Assembly: GCF_008329905.1 (NCBI RefSeq) | Contig: NZ_CP032155.1 | Span: 2,418,001-2,482,000 of the forward strand | DNA: 64,000 bases | From: Mycobacterium sp. ELW1 | GTDB lineage: Bacteria > Actinomycetota > Actinomycetes > Mycobacteriales > Mycobacteriaceae | Reading direction: 5' to 3' | Shown here: positions 11,415 through 19,114 of the stretch, one piece after another | Layout: each line of letters begins with the position of its first letter | Position numbering within the stretch: position 1 is the first letter of the stretch | Made by a program: the position numbers and the translations under genes | The notes under the pieces: generated by a model | What the model saw: the letters and a program-made list of their open reading frames with translations, nothing else | Told to the model about the DNA's origin: nothing | Databases searched by the model: none

Positions 11415-11995
11415 CAGTTCCCCTCGGCGGTGTCGGTCGTCATGCTCCAATCGCGGCGCAGGTAACCGCGCTTCTTGGCCTCGGCGAGCCAGCGGTCCAC
11501 GGTGGGCAGCGAGGCTCCCATTTGTTGAGCGACGTATTCGCGCGGAGGCTCTCCGACATCGCGTGCGGCGATGAGCATGTCGGCAACCTCGCGATAGTGA
11601 ACGTCATCGAGCTTGCGGCGCTTTCCGCCGCCCGTGGGGCGCTCTGGCCGGAGCAATAGCGTCTGGTTGCGCGAGTGCTGCACACCGAGGAATGCGCCGT
11701 CCATACGCGCGATGAATCCTGCCGCAGCCTTGGCTAGACGTCGCACCGGGACCAGCCGGATGGCGGCCGGGTCGATGTCGGCGGCGGCGTCGGGATCAAG
11801 GGGGAGCAGGTGCAGCTCAACCAAACGCGGTGTGCCGCCTCCCATTTCGATGCGCACCTGGTAGCGGTACGGGTGGCCGACCAGTGTTACCTCGATCAGG
11901 CCGTCATCCTCACCGCGCGTGCCGCTGACGCGCCGGACGCCACCTGGCAGGACATCGCCCTTGATGAGCTGTGGTGGCCGGTTATCACTGGTCAT
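11414..11995 (-). CDS. HTH-containing protein upstream of integrase
   Basis: A 193-residue protein of unknown function, coupled by TGATG overlap to the integrase gene. The N-terminal half is beta-rich (YRYQVRIEMGGGTPRLVELHLLP). The C-terminus ends with a clear HTH, REYVAQQMGASLPTVDRWLA followed by EAKKRGYL. The family is unnamed to me. It may regulate the integrase operon or act with the recombinase. It is divergent from the excisionase-like gene, with a palindrome over its start codon. Confidence 0.75.
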   Translation of the reverse strand: MTSDNRPPQLIKGDVLPGGVRRVSGTRGEDDGLIEVTLVGHPYRYQVRIEMGGGTPRLVELHLLPLDPDAAADIDPAAIRLVPVRRLAKAAAGFIARMDGAFLGVQHSRNQTLLLRPERPTGGGKRRKLDDVHYREVADMLIAARDVGEPPREYVAQQMGASLPTVDRWLAEAKKRGYLRRDWSMTTDTAEGN

Positions 11996-12009
11996 TCAAA
12001 AATGATAAC
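11981..12009. promoter_or_regulatory. Candidate operator in the integrase/excisionase divergent region
   Basis: Perfect inverted repeat GTTATCA-N15-TGATAAC spanning the start codon (11995) of the minus-strand HTH gene, 46 bp before the excisionase-like gene. A second small palindrome, TGTC-N2-GACA, lies at 12014-12023. Position suggests lysogeny-type control of integration versus excision. The binding protein is not known. Confidence 0.45.
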
Positions 12010-12054
12010 AGAATGTCTGGACACCTATTACTCAATCAGGCCAAGGTTGCACCC

Positions 12055-12300
12055 ATGACCACCAACGCCAGCGCACCCGCGCCCACTCCACCTCTGATGC
12101 CCGTCCTGGACGAACTACGCAGCGGGCCACCGACCGTCAGCGTGGGGCGCGCCGCCGAGCTGCTCGGCATCTCACGCGCGTACGCGTATCAGCGCATCAA
12201 ATCCGGCGACATGCCGGTGGTCCGGCTCGGTGTGCGTCGTGTACGCATCTCCGCGCTCTGGTTGCTCCGCACCCTGAGCGGCGAGAGCGGCGCTGCGTAG
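12055..12300 (+). CDS. xis: Excisionase-like MerR/HTH_17 family DNA-binding protein
   Basis: An 81-residue protein with the compact winged-helix typical of recombination directionality factors: TVSVGRAAELLGISRAYAYQ, then RIKSGDMPVVRLGVRRVRIS. It probably directs excision by the integrase or represses early promoters. I chose the ATG at 12055 because the longer frame from 11971 would run into the divergent gene and the excess N-terminus has no domain character. Transcribed away from the integrase operon. Confidence 0.8.
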   Translation: MTTNASAPAPTPPLMPVLDELRSGPPTVSVGRAAELLGISRAYAYQRIKSGDMPVVRLGVRRVRISALWLLRTLSGESGAA

Positions 12301-12629
12301 TCACCTAGGCCGGGAACGGGCCCGGTGCGCCCCTTGGTTAGCCCGCAGCCCCAGGGTAGTCGCGCCGGGTACGGTCCCTTCGATCACGAAATCGCGACCC
12401 GCACAATACGGCTGCATTGCTGCAGTGTCGCCGCGCGGCACCGATATGTGGGCGATTGCACGCTGAGCGGGTGAAATAGAAACCACCGCACCGCCGCTCG
12501 TCAACGTCCAACGCACCGCATTGCGTGCCGCTCTGTCTTCCCCGACATCAACCACAGCCCATGGCGCACAACAAAATCGCCCCGCCGACGCGATGACGGC
12601 GGGGCGATTCAAACCAAGGGCATCCCGAC
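12301..12629. other. 329-bp gap before the AAA ATPase gene
   Basis: No supported gene. A minus-strand open frame (12301-12612) has no recognisable domain. The main structure is the hairpin at 12575-12609. The region probably carries the early promoter for the ATPase gene, but no convincing -35/-10 pair stands out. Confidence 0.5.
12575..12609. promoter_or_regulatory. Strong hairpin upstream of the AAA ATPase gene
   Basis: Perfect 13-bp inverted repeat (AATCGCCCCGCCG, 9-base loop, exact complement), ending 20 bp before the ATG at 12630. On the minus strand it is followed by ATTTTGTTGT, so it could end transcripts coming from the right. On the plus strand it could act as a leader hairpin for the ATPase gene. 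Confidence 0.5.
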
Positions 12630-14303
12630 ATGCCCGATGTTCGAGGAGACGAACAAGTGAATGGTATCAACAGCTCCACCGCACCCGCCGGATCGGCACA
12701 CACCAACGGACACAACGGAGCCGGTGACCCGTGGACCGGGCAGGGCGACCTTGGAGGATCAGCCGAACCGTTGGCTATCAAGCGAACTCAGCCGGTGGAT
12801 CCGCGTGGCCGCGCACACGGCGAGCCAGGTTGGGATCCGTTTGATAACCCTGCCGCCGAGGTGGCGCGCCAGGAGCAGGCGAAGGTCCAGGCCGTCACGG
12901 AGGACCGCAAGAACCGCTGGAAGCCACACTGGTTCGCGCTGGCCAGCGTGGACGGCTTACCCCACCAGTGGGCCCGCAATCTCACGTGGAAGTTCGAGCG
13001 CCACGACGCATCCCGCGATCCCGTCACCGACGCCCCCACCCTGATGTTCTGCGGTGTGGACGCGGTAGAGGCCGGCGCTTCCGACGAGGTTCTGGCCGCG
13101 CTACCCAAGCTCAAACCGGCTGACATGACCGCACTCAAGGTCCGCGCCGCCGCGATCCGCCAGGACGTCCGCAAGCAGGTGGACAGCATGGCGCGCAGCA
13201 TGACCACGGGCCGTGAAGCGGCGGTGGCGATTCCCGAGCCGATGGGCCTGGACGACCTGCTGGCTGAGGAGGACGAGAACGCCGCGTACCGCATCGGTGA
13301 GGTGTGGCCGACCGGTGGCCGCGTGCTGTTGGCCGCCCAGTACAAGTCGGGCAAGTCGACCTTGGTCGGCAACCTCGTTCGCAGCCTGGTCGACGGTGAC
13401 CCCTTTCTCGGCCGGTTCGAGGTGCAGCCGGTAGGCAAGGTGGTACTCATCGACACCGAGTTGGACAAGCGAACATTGCGGCGCTGGCTGCGCGACCAGG
13501 GCATTCACAACACCACCGCCGTGACGGTGGTGTCGCTACGCGGTGCGGTCTCGGCGTTCGACATTCTCGACGCCGCCGCACGTTCGCAGTGGGCACAACG
13601 CTTCTCCGGTGCCGACGTGGTGATCCTGGACTGCCTGCGTCCCGTGATCGACGCGCTCAACCTGTCGGAGGACAAGGACGCAGGCAAGTTGCTGGTGGCC
13701 TTCGACGCGCTGCTGGCCGAGGCCGGTGCTGAGGAGGGCATGGTGGTGACCCACATGGGCCACCACAACGAGCGCGCCCGTGGCGACTCACGACTGTTGG
13801 ACTGGCCCGACGTACTGTTGAAAATCGTGCGGGGCGGGGACGAGGCCGATGAGGTCGGCCGCCCACGGTTCCTGTCGGCAATGGGCCGCGACGTAGAGCT
13901 GCCCGAGGGACAGCTGACGTTCGACCGCGACACCCGCCACCTCACCTACGCCGGTGGCAACCGAACGGAATCACGTGCGGCCGACCTGATCGACAAGCGC
14001 CTGGCCGCCGTCTTGGACGTGCTCGCGGACGCCCGCGCTGAGGGCAAGGACGGCATGAACACCACCGCGATCAAGGATGCGGTGGGTGGTAAGAAGGACG
14101 CCGTCGTCAAGGCGCTAGCGGCGGCCAAGGAGCGTCAGCTCGTCACCGTCGAGTTCGTAGGCCGTGCACATATCTACCGTCTGGCACCCAAGGTGCTGGA
14201 CCCGATGTATCTGGGCGAGAAGCCAAATGCCGACACCGCGCCGGGCCTGGCTCCGGTGGTCGAATTCCCCCCGCCGCAGGGTCAGGGGCCTACAACGGGA
14301 TGA
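12630..14303 (+). CDS. RepA-type AAA ATPase, probable replication protein of the element
   Basis: A 557-residue P-loop ATPase of the RecA/RepA-like (AAA_25) type often found in plasmids, phages and satellites. It likely acts as replicative helicase or origin ATPase. Walker A is AAQYKSGKST (235-244), Walker B is ADVVILDCLRP (Asp334), and a THMGHH motif is near 374-379. The N-terminal 200 residues are linker-like. The C-terminus (about 455-520) reads as a winged helix (GMNTTAIKDAVGGKKDAVVK). The ATG at 12630 has AAGGG upstream. A GTG at 12657 with GAGGAG eight bases before it is an equally credible start. The hairpin array directly downstream is a candidate origin. Confidence 0.85.
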   Translation: MPDVRGDEQVNGINSSTAPAGSAHTNGHNGAGDPWTGQGDLGGSAEPLAIKRTQPVDPRGRAHGEPGWDPFDNPAAEVARQEQAKVQAVTEDRKNRWKPHWFALASVDGLPHQWARNLTWKFERHDASRDPVTDAPTLMFCGVDAVEAGASDEVLAALPKLKPADMTALKVRAAAIRQDVRKQVDSMARSMTTGREAAVAIPEPMGLDDLLAEEDENAAYRIGEVWPTGGRVLLAAQYKSGKSTLVGNLVRSLVDGDPFLGRFEVQPVGKVVLIDTELDKRTLRRWLRDQGIHNTTAVTVVSLRGAVSAFDILDAAARSQWAQRFSGADVVILDCLRPVIDALNLSEDKDAGKLLVAFDALLAEAGAEEGMVVTHMGHHNERARGDSRLLDWPDVLLKIVRGGDEADEVGRPRFLSAMGRDVELPEGQLTFDRDTRHLTYAGGNRTESRAADLIDKRLAAVLDVLADARAEGKDGMNTTAIKDAVGGKKDAVVKALAAAKERQLVTVEFVGRAHIYRLAPKVLDPMYLGEKPNADTAPGLAPVVEFPPPQGQGPTTG

Positions 14304-14336
14304 ACGGCCAGAAATGCCATTTGACCTGCGATTTTC

Positions 14337-14513
14337 TATCGGCCCCCTTCTGTGGGGCCGATAAATGTTTTGCATCGGCCCCGACGCGGGGGCCGATGCG
14401 GGCCGATAGGTGCAGAAAACAGCCCCTGGCCTGCGGATTCTATCGGCCCCGCAGAAGGGGCCGATAGGGGCCGTTGCAATAAGTCATCGGCCCCTCCCTA
14501 TAGGGAGGGCTGA
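14337..14513. repeat. ori (candidate): Hairpin array sharing ATCGGCCCC: candidate replication origin
   Basis: Seven exact copies of ATCGGCCCC or its complement in 160 bp, arranged mostly as inverted pairs. There is a 10-bp stem at 14337-14363, 11-bp stems at 14372-14399 and 14440-14467, and an imperfect stem at 14486-14513. A partial copy lies at 14400-14409. The array occupies the non-coding gap right after the RepA-type ATPase gene. It may be an iteron-like origin. Alternatively it is a set of tandem terminators, although T-tracts are weak. Confidence 0.65.
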
Positions 14514-14768
14514 TACGGGGGATGAAGGACAAACAACAGACGACTCCACCGCTCGCCGATCGCGGGTGAGAGGCGGTGGACAGGCGTAGTCGCGCGCTGG
14601 ATCGGTAGAGGCGGCGGTGCACTGGTGGCGCCGGTCAGGTGTCCTTTGCATCTTCGGCCTTGCGGCGGTGGCGGTATGTCGGTGGCCCGTGCAACCACGA
14701 AGGCGCACAACAGATAATGCCGCCATGTATACGTATTGTGCTGTTAGACAGTCGATCTGACTTCCGCC
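14514..14768. other. Gap between hairpin array and TerS-like gene
   Basis: About 255 bp with no supported gene. Overlapping open frames on both strands have no domain character. It has locally lower GC near 14720-14760 (CATGTATACGTATTGTG), which could hold a promoter or an unwinding region beside the origin-like array. Confidence 0.4.
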
Positions 14769-15314
14769 ATGAGGCGGCGCGGCTCCTCGACAGCTGCACT
14801 GTCCGTTGACAAGCTGTTGACTATGACGCGCCAACTGGACTCCCGGCACCGCGCCGAGCAGGCCGTACGCATGAGTGCGACCGGTGCCACATGGCAAGAG
14901 GTGGCCGACGCGTGCGGCTATCGCTCACGCCAGGCGGCGCAACAGGCAGTGTCCCGGCTACGCGACCGAACACCACCCGAGTCCGTCGAGCAGGCGCGCG
15001 CCAAGCACGACGCGGCGCTTCAGCTCCTCCAGCGCAACGACTTCACGCGCTACCTGCTCGCACTCCAGAACGGCGATGACGACACCGCGCTGCGGTACTC
15101 CAAGGAGTTGCGCGGCATCGTGTCGGAGCGTGCCAAGCTGGCCGGTGTCTATGCGCCCGAGCGCCAGCAGGTAGAGGTCAAAGTCACCACCGACGCGGTG
15201 GCCATCATCGATCGCATGGAGGCTGAGCTACTGGCTCTGGTCGCGCAGCGGCCCCAACAGCTGGCGTTGCAAGGCAACGTCATCGACGCCGAGATCGAGG
15301 AGATTTCCAGATGA
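14769..15314 (+). CDS. Terminase small subunit-like HTH protein
   Basis: A 181-residue protein. It has an N-terminal HTH (TWQEVADACGYRSRQAAQQA) and a helical core, ALRYSKELRGIVSERAKLAG, followed by VYAPERQQVEV. This pattern is common in actinophage small terminases and related packaging proteins. It would recognise element DNA for packaging together with the large terminase at 20090. The start is uncertain: an ATG at 14823 would remove 18 residues. Its stop overlaps the next start (ATGA). Alternatively it is a transcriptional regulator. Confidence 0.6.
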   Translation: MRRRGSSTAALSVDKLLTMTRQLDSRHRAEQAVRMSATGATWQEVADACGYRSRQAAQQAVSRLRDRTPPESVEQARAKHDAALQLLQRNDFTRYLLALQNGDDDTALRYSKELRGIVSERAKLAGVYAPERQQVEVKVTTDAVAIIDRMEAELLALVAQRPQQLALQGNVIDAEIEEISR

Positions 15315-15808
15315 CCACCGTTACCGCCGAGGATGCGATCAAGGCGGCGTCGTCGGTTGCCCGTGACATCGCCGACGGCAATCTCGCTCCCGACGCGCTG
15401 GAGCGCCAGGCGGTGGCCGAGCTGTCGCAGTTGATGCTCATCGAGCCGGAACCCGGCTCCGACCTCGAACGGCTCCAGGCTGAGTCGGCCCGGCGTGTGT
15501 TGGCTCGCGGTGGCATCTCGACCGATGAGCTTGCCGAGTGGCTTGCGGTCCAGCGCCGCCGCGAGAACCCCCACGGCGACCAGGACGACGCAGAACCCGC
15601 CGATGGTGCCGGTGTGCTGCTTAAGGCCAGTTCGGACGCCAGCGTGGCACACAGCGGCGAAAACGACACCGCGCCAGACGATACCGACCTGAAGATGGTG
15701 CAGCTGGCCGCCGGAGCGGAGCCGGAGCCTGCTGCGCCGCCGTCCAATCGCCGCATCTTGGCGCGCGGTCGCAGCCTGCCGGTAGATCCCGGTCTGCTTC
15801 CGCTGTAA
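15311..15808 (+). CDS. Hypothetical protein coupled to the TerS-like gene
   Basis: A 165-residue protein of unknown function. The N-terminal 80 residues are predicted helical (AIKAASSVARDIADGNLAPD, then LERQAVAELSQ). The rest is acidic and low in complexity, ending with a basic tail. No membrane segment or signal is seen. The four-base overlap with the TerS-like gene indicates joint translation and perhaps a role in packaging. Confidence 0.65.
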   Translation: MTTVTAEDAIKAASSVARDIADGNLAPDALERQAVAELSQLMLIEPEPGSDLERLQAESARRVLARGGISTDELAEWLAVQRRRENPHGDQDDAEPADGAGVLLKASSDASVAHSGENDTAPDDTDLKMVQLAAGAEPEPAAPPSNRRILARGRSLPVDPGLLPL

Positions 15809-16076
15809 GTGCCGCCAATGCGCTCAGCGATGGCCCGGTTTGGCGCCCCGTAGACCGCTCGTTGGCAATCACTTGGCAACTTGCCCTCGTACCCCTGAGG
15901 GGCGGGGAAGCCGGGGTGGCCATCTGCGCAGGTAAAAGCCACATCGGCCTGCATCGCCAAACCTGGCACCGCTTGATGGCCGATCGAACGGCCCCAGGAA
16001 GTGTGACAACAAACGGCCCGGTCGAGGTGTCGGTGGTGTCTGATTGGATCGAGCCAAATAGACCGGAGACCTTCGC

Positions 16077-16490
16077 ATGACGAATCACTGCCAGGCTGAC
16101 CCCAACGACGTCGCGGCATGCGCGATCGAAGGATGCACCTACTCGGACTCGGAGGGAATCCTTGCGCGCGGCGGCATGACCCAGTTGCGTGACTTTCTCA
16201 GCGCCGACCCCGAACCTGCCGGGAGCGATGGCTTTGGCTGTAGTTGTCGCAAGTGCACGGGATTCGCACGACCGTTGTCGCCCGAGGACATCGAGAGGGT
16301 GTTGGCCCACGTATCGCCACGCATGGCGACGCTCTACGCGATGGCGAAGCTCAATCTTCACGGTATCGAGTGCGACGATTGCGGAGCGCCCGCGCCGCTG
16401 TTCACCGATGGGCCGGGTTCTACGGACGGCGTGTTTGGACGGCGACGCTGCCCCTATCACGACCACTTGTTGAAGGCCGTCCAGTCTTGA
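16077..16490 (+). CDS. Cysteine-rich hypothetical protein
   Basis: A 137-residue protein with several Cys/His pairs: CAIEGC, CSCRKC, CDDCG and CPYHDH. It probably binds zinc. The function is unknown. It precedes the PD-(D/E)XK and UDG-like genes by 13 bp on the same strand and may belong to the same operon. No catalytic domain is recognised. The 268 bp upstream (15809-16076) hold no supported gene. Confidence 0.65.
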   Translation: MTNHCQADPNDVAACAIEGCTYSDSEGILARGGMTQLRDFLSADPEPAGSDGFGCSCRKCTGFARPLSPEDIERVLAHVSPRMATLYAMAKLNLHGIECDDCGAPAPLFTDGPGSTDGVFGRRRCPYHDHLLKAVQS

Positions 16491-16503
16491 CCAAAGCAGG
16501 AGC

Positions 16504-16980
16504 ATGAACGAGGTCAGGCTTGGTACCCAGGCGATCGGAGCAGCCGGCGAGCTGTTGGTGCAGTACCAGCTGTTGAAGCTTGGTATCGACAGTGCCCGAC
16601 TGACGACCGACTCCGGCATCGACTTGGTGATGTACATCCCTGGGCACCAATCGGCGGCCACGATCCAGGTCAAGACAAATCTCGTGCCCAAGCCCGCAGG
16701 CGGTAAGGGCAAGTTGTTGCTCAGCTGGTCGTTCCCCGATGACTCCCCGGCGCAGTGGCTCGCTTGCGTCGATATGTCGACCGACGCCGTGTGGATGTTC
16801 CGGATTGACGAAGCGCGACAGCACGCGCAGCAGAAGCACGCAGGCGGCACGCGGGTGCTGTACTTCTACACCGACGAGTCGATCGGACCGAAGGCACTGC
16901 GCCAGTGCGACATGACCGGTCACCGGCTGGAGGTCGTCATCCCCGGGTTGCTTGATGGACAACCGAGGGAGCTGCCGTGA
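16504..16980 (+). CDS. PD-(D/E)XK nuclease-like protein
   Basis: A 158-residue protein with the layout of a small PD-(D/E)XK enzyme. GAAGELLVQYQLLKLG (Glu16) lies on the first helix. DSGIDLVMYIP carries Asp40, and AATIQVKTNL carries the Q-x-K (55-57) of the catalytic strand. This motif set is typical of endonucleases and Holliday-junction resolvase-like proteins of the DUF4365/group-I-intron-endonuclease type. Its stop overlaps the start of the UDG-like gene, so the two are likely made together and may act on the same DNA. Confidence 0.72.
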   Translation: MNEVRLGTQAIGAAGELLVQYQLLKLGIDSARLTTDSGIDLVMYIPGHQSAATIQVKTNLVPKPAGGKGKLLLSWSFPDDSPAQWLACVDMSTDAVWMFRIDEARQHAQQKHAGGTRVLYFYTDESIGPKALRQCDMTGHRLEVVIPGLLDGQPRELP

Positions 16981-17615
16981 CGACCGATAACCGGGAGCAA
17001 GCAAAAGCGCGCCTCGACAGTCAGATCAAACGATGCCGAAAGTGCGTTGAGCCTGACCGTCTCAATATTCCCGGAATCACTGCGTCCGCTGCTGGTTTCG
17101 GGTCGATTGACTCACCGGTGGCGATCGTCGGCGAAGCCCTGTGTCGCCGATGCATGGATGCGGGCGAACCGTTCGTCGGTGGCAGCGGACGCATCCTCAA
17201 GCTTTGCTTTGACCGGGCGAACGTCGATAAGGACGATCTGTTCATCACGAACTCGATCCACTGTCACCCGCCAGGTGATCGTGACCCGCTGCCGCATGAA
17301 AGCAAAAACTGCGAGCCCTTCTTGCGGGAAGAACTGTTGGAGATCGTTCGACCGCGCCTGGTCATCGGTGTCGGCAAATTCGCCAAGGCGGCGGTCCTGT
17401 CGATCTATGACGCCAGGGTCGATGCCGAGGCCCGAGAGCTGAATTGGCCCTTTCGCGTTCCCCGGCCTCGCCGATCCGACCCGCCGCACATCACCTACTG
17501 CCTGTTCCCCAAGCATCCGTACTGGATCATGACCAGGCCTGCTCCTATGCGCGAGGAGTACATCCGGAACGTCGGACGCGCGATTGAGTGGGCCTTCGCT
17601 TCCAATGCCAACTAA
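16977..17615 (+). CDS. Fe-S uracil-DNA glycosylase superfamily protein with altered motif 1
   Basis: A 212-residue member of the UDG superfamily, closest to families 4/5. Four Cys in the positions of the 4Fe-4S ligands are visible: Cys20, Cys23, Cys96 (IHCHPPGDRDP) and Cys112 (ESKNC). Motif 1, normally GEAPG followed by acidic residues and PFVG, reads GEALCRRCMDAGEPFVGGSG (52-71). The catalytic-loop Pro-Gly is replaced by Leu-Cys. The later HP motif is KHPYW (179-183). It could excise uracil or a modified base, or only bind it. It overlaps the nuclease-like gene by four bases; a repair, DNA-modification or anti-phage role is open. Confidence 0.78.
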   Translation: MTTDNREQAKARLDSQIKRCRKCVEPDRLNIPGITASAAGFGSIDSPVAIVGEALCRRCMDAGEPFVGGSGRILKLCFDRANVDKDDLFITNSIHCHPPGDRDPLPHESKNCEPFLREELLEIVRPRLVIGVGKFAKAAVLSIYDARVDAEARELNWPFRVPRPRRSDPPHITYCLFPKHPYWIMTRPAPMREEYIRNVGRAIEWAFASNAN

Positions 17616-17834
17616 GCGGTGCGCACAATTCATTTCGGCACCTGACAACACGTCACGACGGCGGCATTGGCCCGCGCCAACTACGCTGGCCAGTTCCGGT
17701 ATTCGGCACATAGCGGCGCAGCCGGCGACAGGGTAATCAAGCTAAACCCGTTGTGTCACAAGGCGGTATTGGCGAATCGCCGCACAAGGTCTAGACGCAG
17801 CACCGTTGCACCGTCGGCCCGTACGGTTTGACGT

Positions 17835-18068
17835 ATGACAGCCACAACCACCACCGATCCGGCGTCGCGGTCGGCCTCCAGCTGGTCGGCCATGCTTGCC
17901 AGCTTGAAGTCCCGAGGTGCCCCCGACACCGACGCCCGCGTCATCGAGGCCCGCCAGGGTCTTGCGTATCACCGCGTGCTCCGCAGTGTGGAGCGCGACG
18001 GTGCTGAACTGTCCAAGCCGGGCGTGGATCGCCTGGTGTCCCAGCTGCGGCAGGCGGTGTCCCGATGA
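17835..18068 (+). CDS. Small hypothetical protein
   Basis: A 77-residue helical protein, unknown family, with a Thr/Ser-rich N-terminus and a charged C-terminal half (LVSQLRQAVSR). The stop overlaps the following start (ATGA), which is the main support for it being a gene. The 219 bp before it hold nothing recognisable. Confidence 0.55.
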   Translation: MTATTTTDPASRSASSWSAMLASLKSRGAPDTDARVIEARQGLAYHRVLRSVERDGAELSKPGVDRLVSQLRQAVSR

Positions 18069-18775
18069 TGCCGCGTCGCCGTGGCCGCCCTGCGCCAGTG
18101 CCACCGCCACCGGTTCCGCTAGCGCCGTCGGGAATTCCGGCACCGCTGGCCACCGCGACTCAGGACGAACTGCGCGAGCGTCGCCGCAAGCGCCAGCCTG
18201 TCCTCTATCGCGGTAACTTCAACCTGGCCACCGAGGTGGCCGCCGTATGTAGCTCGGTGGCCACCGATGCCAGTCGTCTGCCCAATCCCGTTGTGCTACG
18301 CGCCGACATCGAGGCCGTGGCCGACGCTGTGCACGAACTGCTCTCGGTAGTAGTCGGCCTGATCGCCGCCGACCGCCACGCTCCCGAGGACTCCCGCGCA
18401 CGGACCCGCCAGGCTGCCGCTGATCTGGCTGTGCGACCGCAGACACCCGCCATCACCGACGCCGCCATCGTGTCCGGTTCGTGGGCGGTGGCACTGGCGG
18501 CTTGGGTCGAGCCGTACGCAGGCGACCTGGCCGCCCTGCTGGGCCGTGCCCTTCCTCCCGATCATCCGGCTCTGCGCGGCGATCCGAGCGCCAGCGACCG
18601 CGTCGTGAAGGCGCTGCGGGTGCTCGACAGCGCGGTGTTAGACCTCGCACGCCGTATACCCAAAGTCCGCCAGCGTCAGGCACTCCCGTCGATGGCCGAG
18701 TTCAACGCCGGACTCCAAGCCAGGGCCGACGCCGACCGCCGAGAGCGTGCCCTGGCTCGCCTCGGATCGAGGTAG
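18065..18775 (+). CDS. Hypothetical helical protein of the element
   Basis: A 236-residue protein. It has a Pro-rich N-terminus (PVPPPPVPLAP), a basic segment (ELRERRRKRQPV) and an Ala/Leu-rich helical body. The C-terminus is charged (QARADADRRERALARLGSR). No family is recognised and no transmembrane segment is convincing. It sits in a tightly packed run of genes leading to the large terminase, so a role in element replication or packaging is plausible only by context. Confidence 0.6.
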   Translation: MMPRRRGRPAPVPPPPVPLAPSGIPAPLATATQDELRERRRKRQPVLYRGNFNLATEVAAVCSSVATDASRLPNPVVLRADIEAVADAVHELLSVVVGLIAADRHAPEDSRARTRQAAADLAVRPQTPAITDAAIVSGSWAVALAAWVEPYAGDLAALLGRALPPDHPALRGDPSASDRVVKALRVLDSAVLDLARRIPKVRQRQALPSMAEFNAGLQARADADRRERALARLGSR

Positions 18776-18779
18776 TCCA

Positions 18780-19022
18780 GTGAACCTCCGCGAGACAAAC
18801 GTTCCCGGTCGCTGCCGATCGTGCGGCGGGCCGTGCCTCACCGACAAAGGCAGCGTCTGGGGTTGGACGTGTTCAGGTTGCCTGGACCAGTACATCGCCG
18901 ACAGCATCAAGCGCGCCGACGCCAGGGCCGCCACGGAACTCGAACGCCGCGTACGCAAAGCCGCCCGAGTATGGGAACAGGCTCCGAGCTGGAAGAAACG
19001 AAACTTTCTCGGCACCCGGTAG
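18780..19022 (+). CDS. Small zinc-ribbon protein
   Basis: An 80-residue protein with CRSCGGPC and, about 15 residues later, CSGC. This is a treble-clef or zinc-ribbon pattern, followed by a basic helical tail (RADARAATELERRVRKAARV). The GTG start at 18780 is five bases after the previous stop with GAGG upstream; a longer in-frame start at 18747 would overlap the neighbour. Possibly nucleic-acid binding. The function is unknown. Confidence 0.6.
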   Translation: MNLRETNVPGRCRSCGGPCLTDKGSVWGWTCSGCLDQYIADSIKRADARAATELERRVRKAARVWEQAPSWKKRNFLGTR

Positions 19023-19114
19023 TTGTCGGGGTCGGTCGGATGGTGGCTGTGGGCCCGTCCCACCGACTCCGGCACCTACACCACCAATCACTAACTACCA
19101 GAAGGGCTACCCAG

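Noticed and set aside
12301..12612. A 103-codon minus-strand frame in the gap before the AAA ATPase
   Set aside because: No ribosome site or domain, and its start lies in the hairpin at 12575-12609. Kept as non-coding.
14337..14513. Repeat array considered as a CRISPR
   Set aside because: The repeats are inverted pairs with short loops, without uniform spacers or adjacent cas genes. A hairpin/origin array explains them better.
15862..16080. A 72-codon frame between the TerS operon and the Cys-rich gene
   Set aside because: No ribosome site, no domain character, and it overlaps the start of the better supported gene at 16077.
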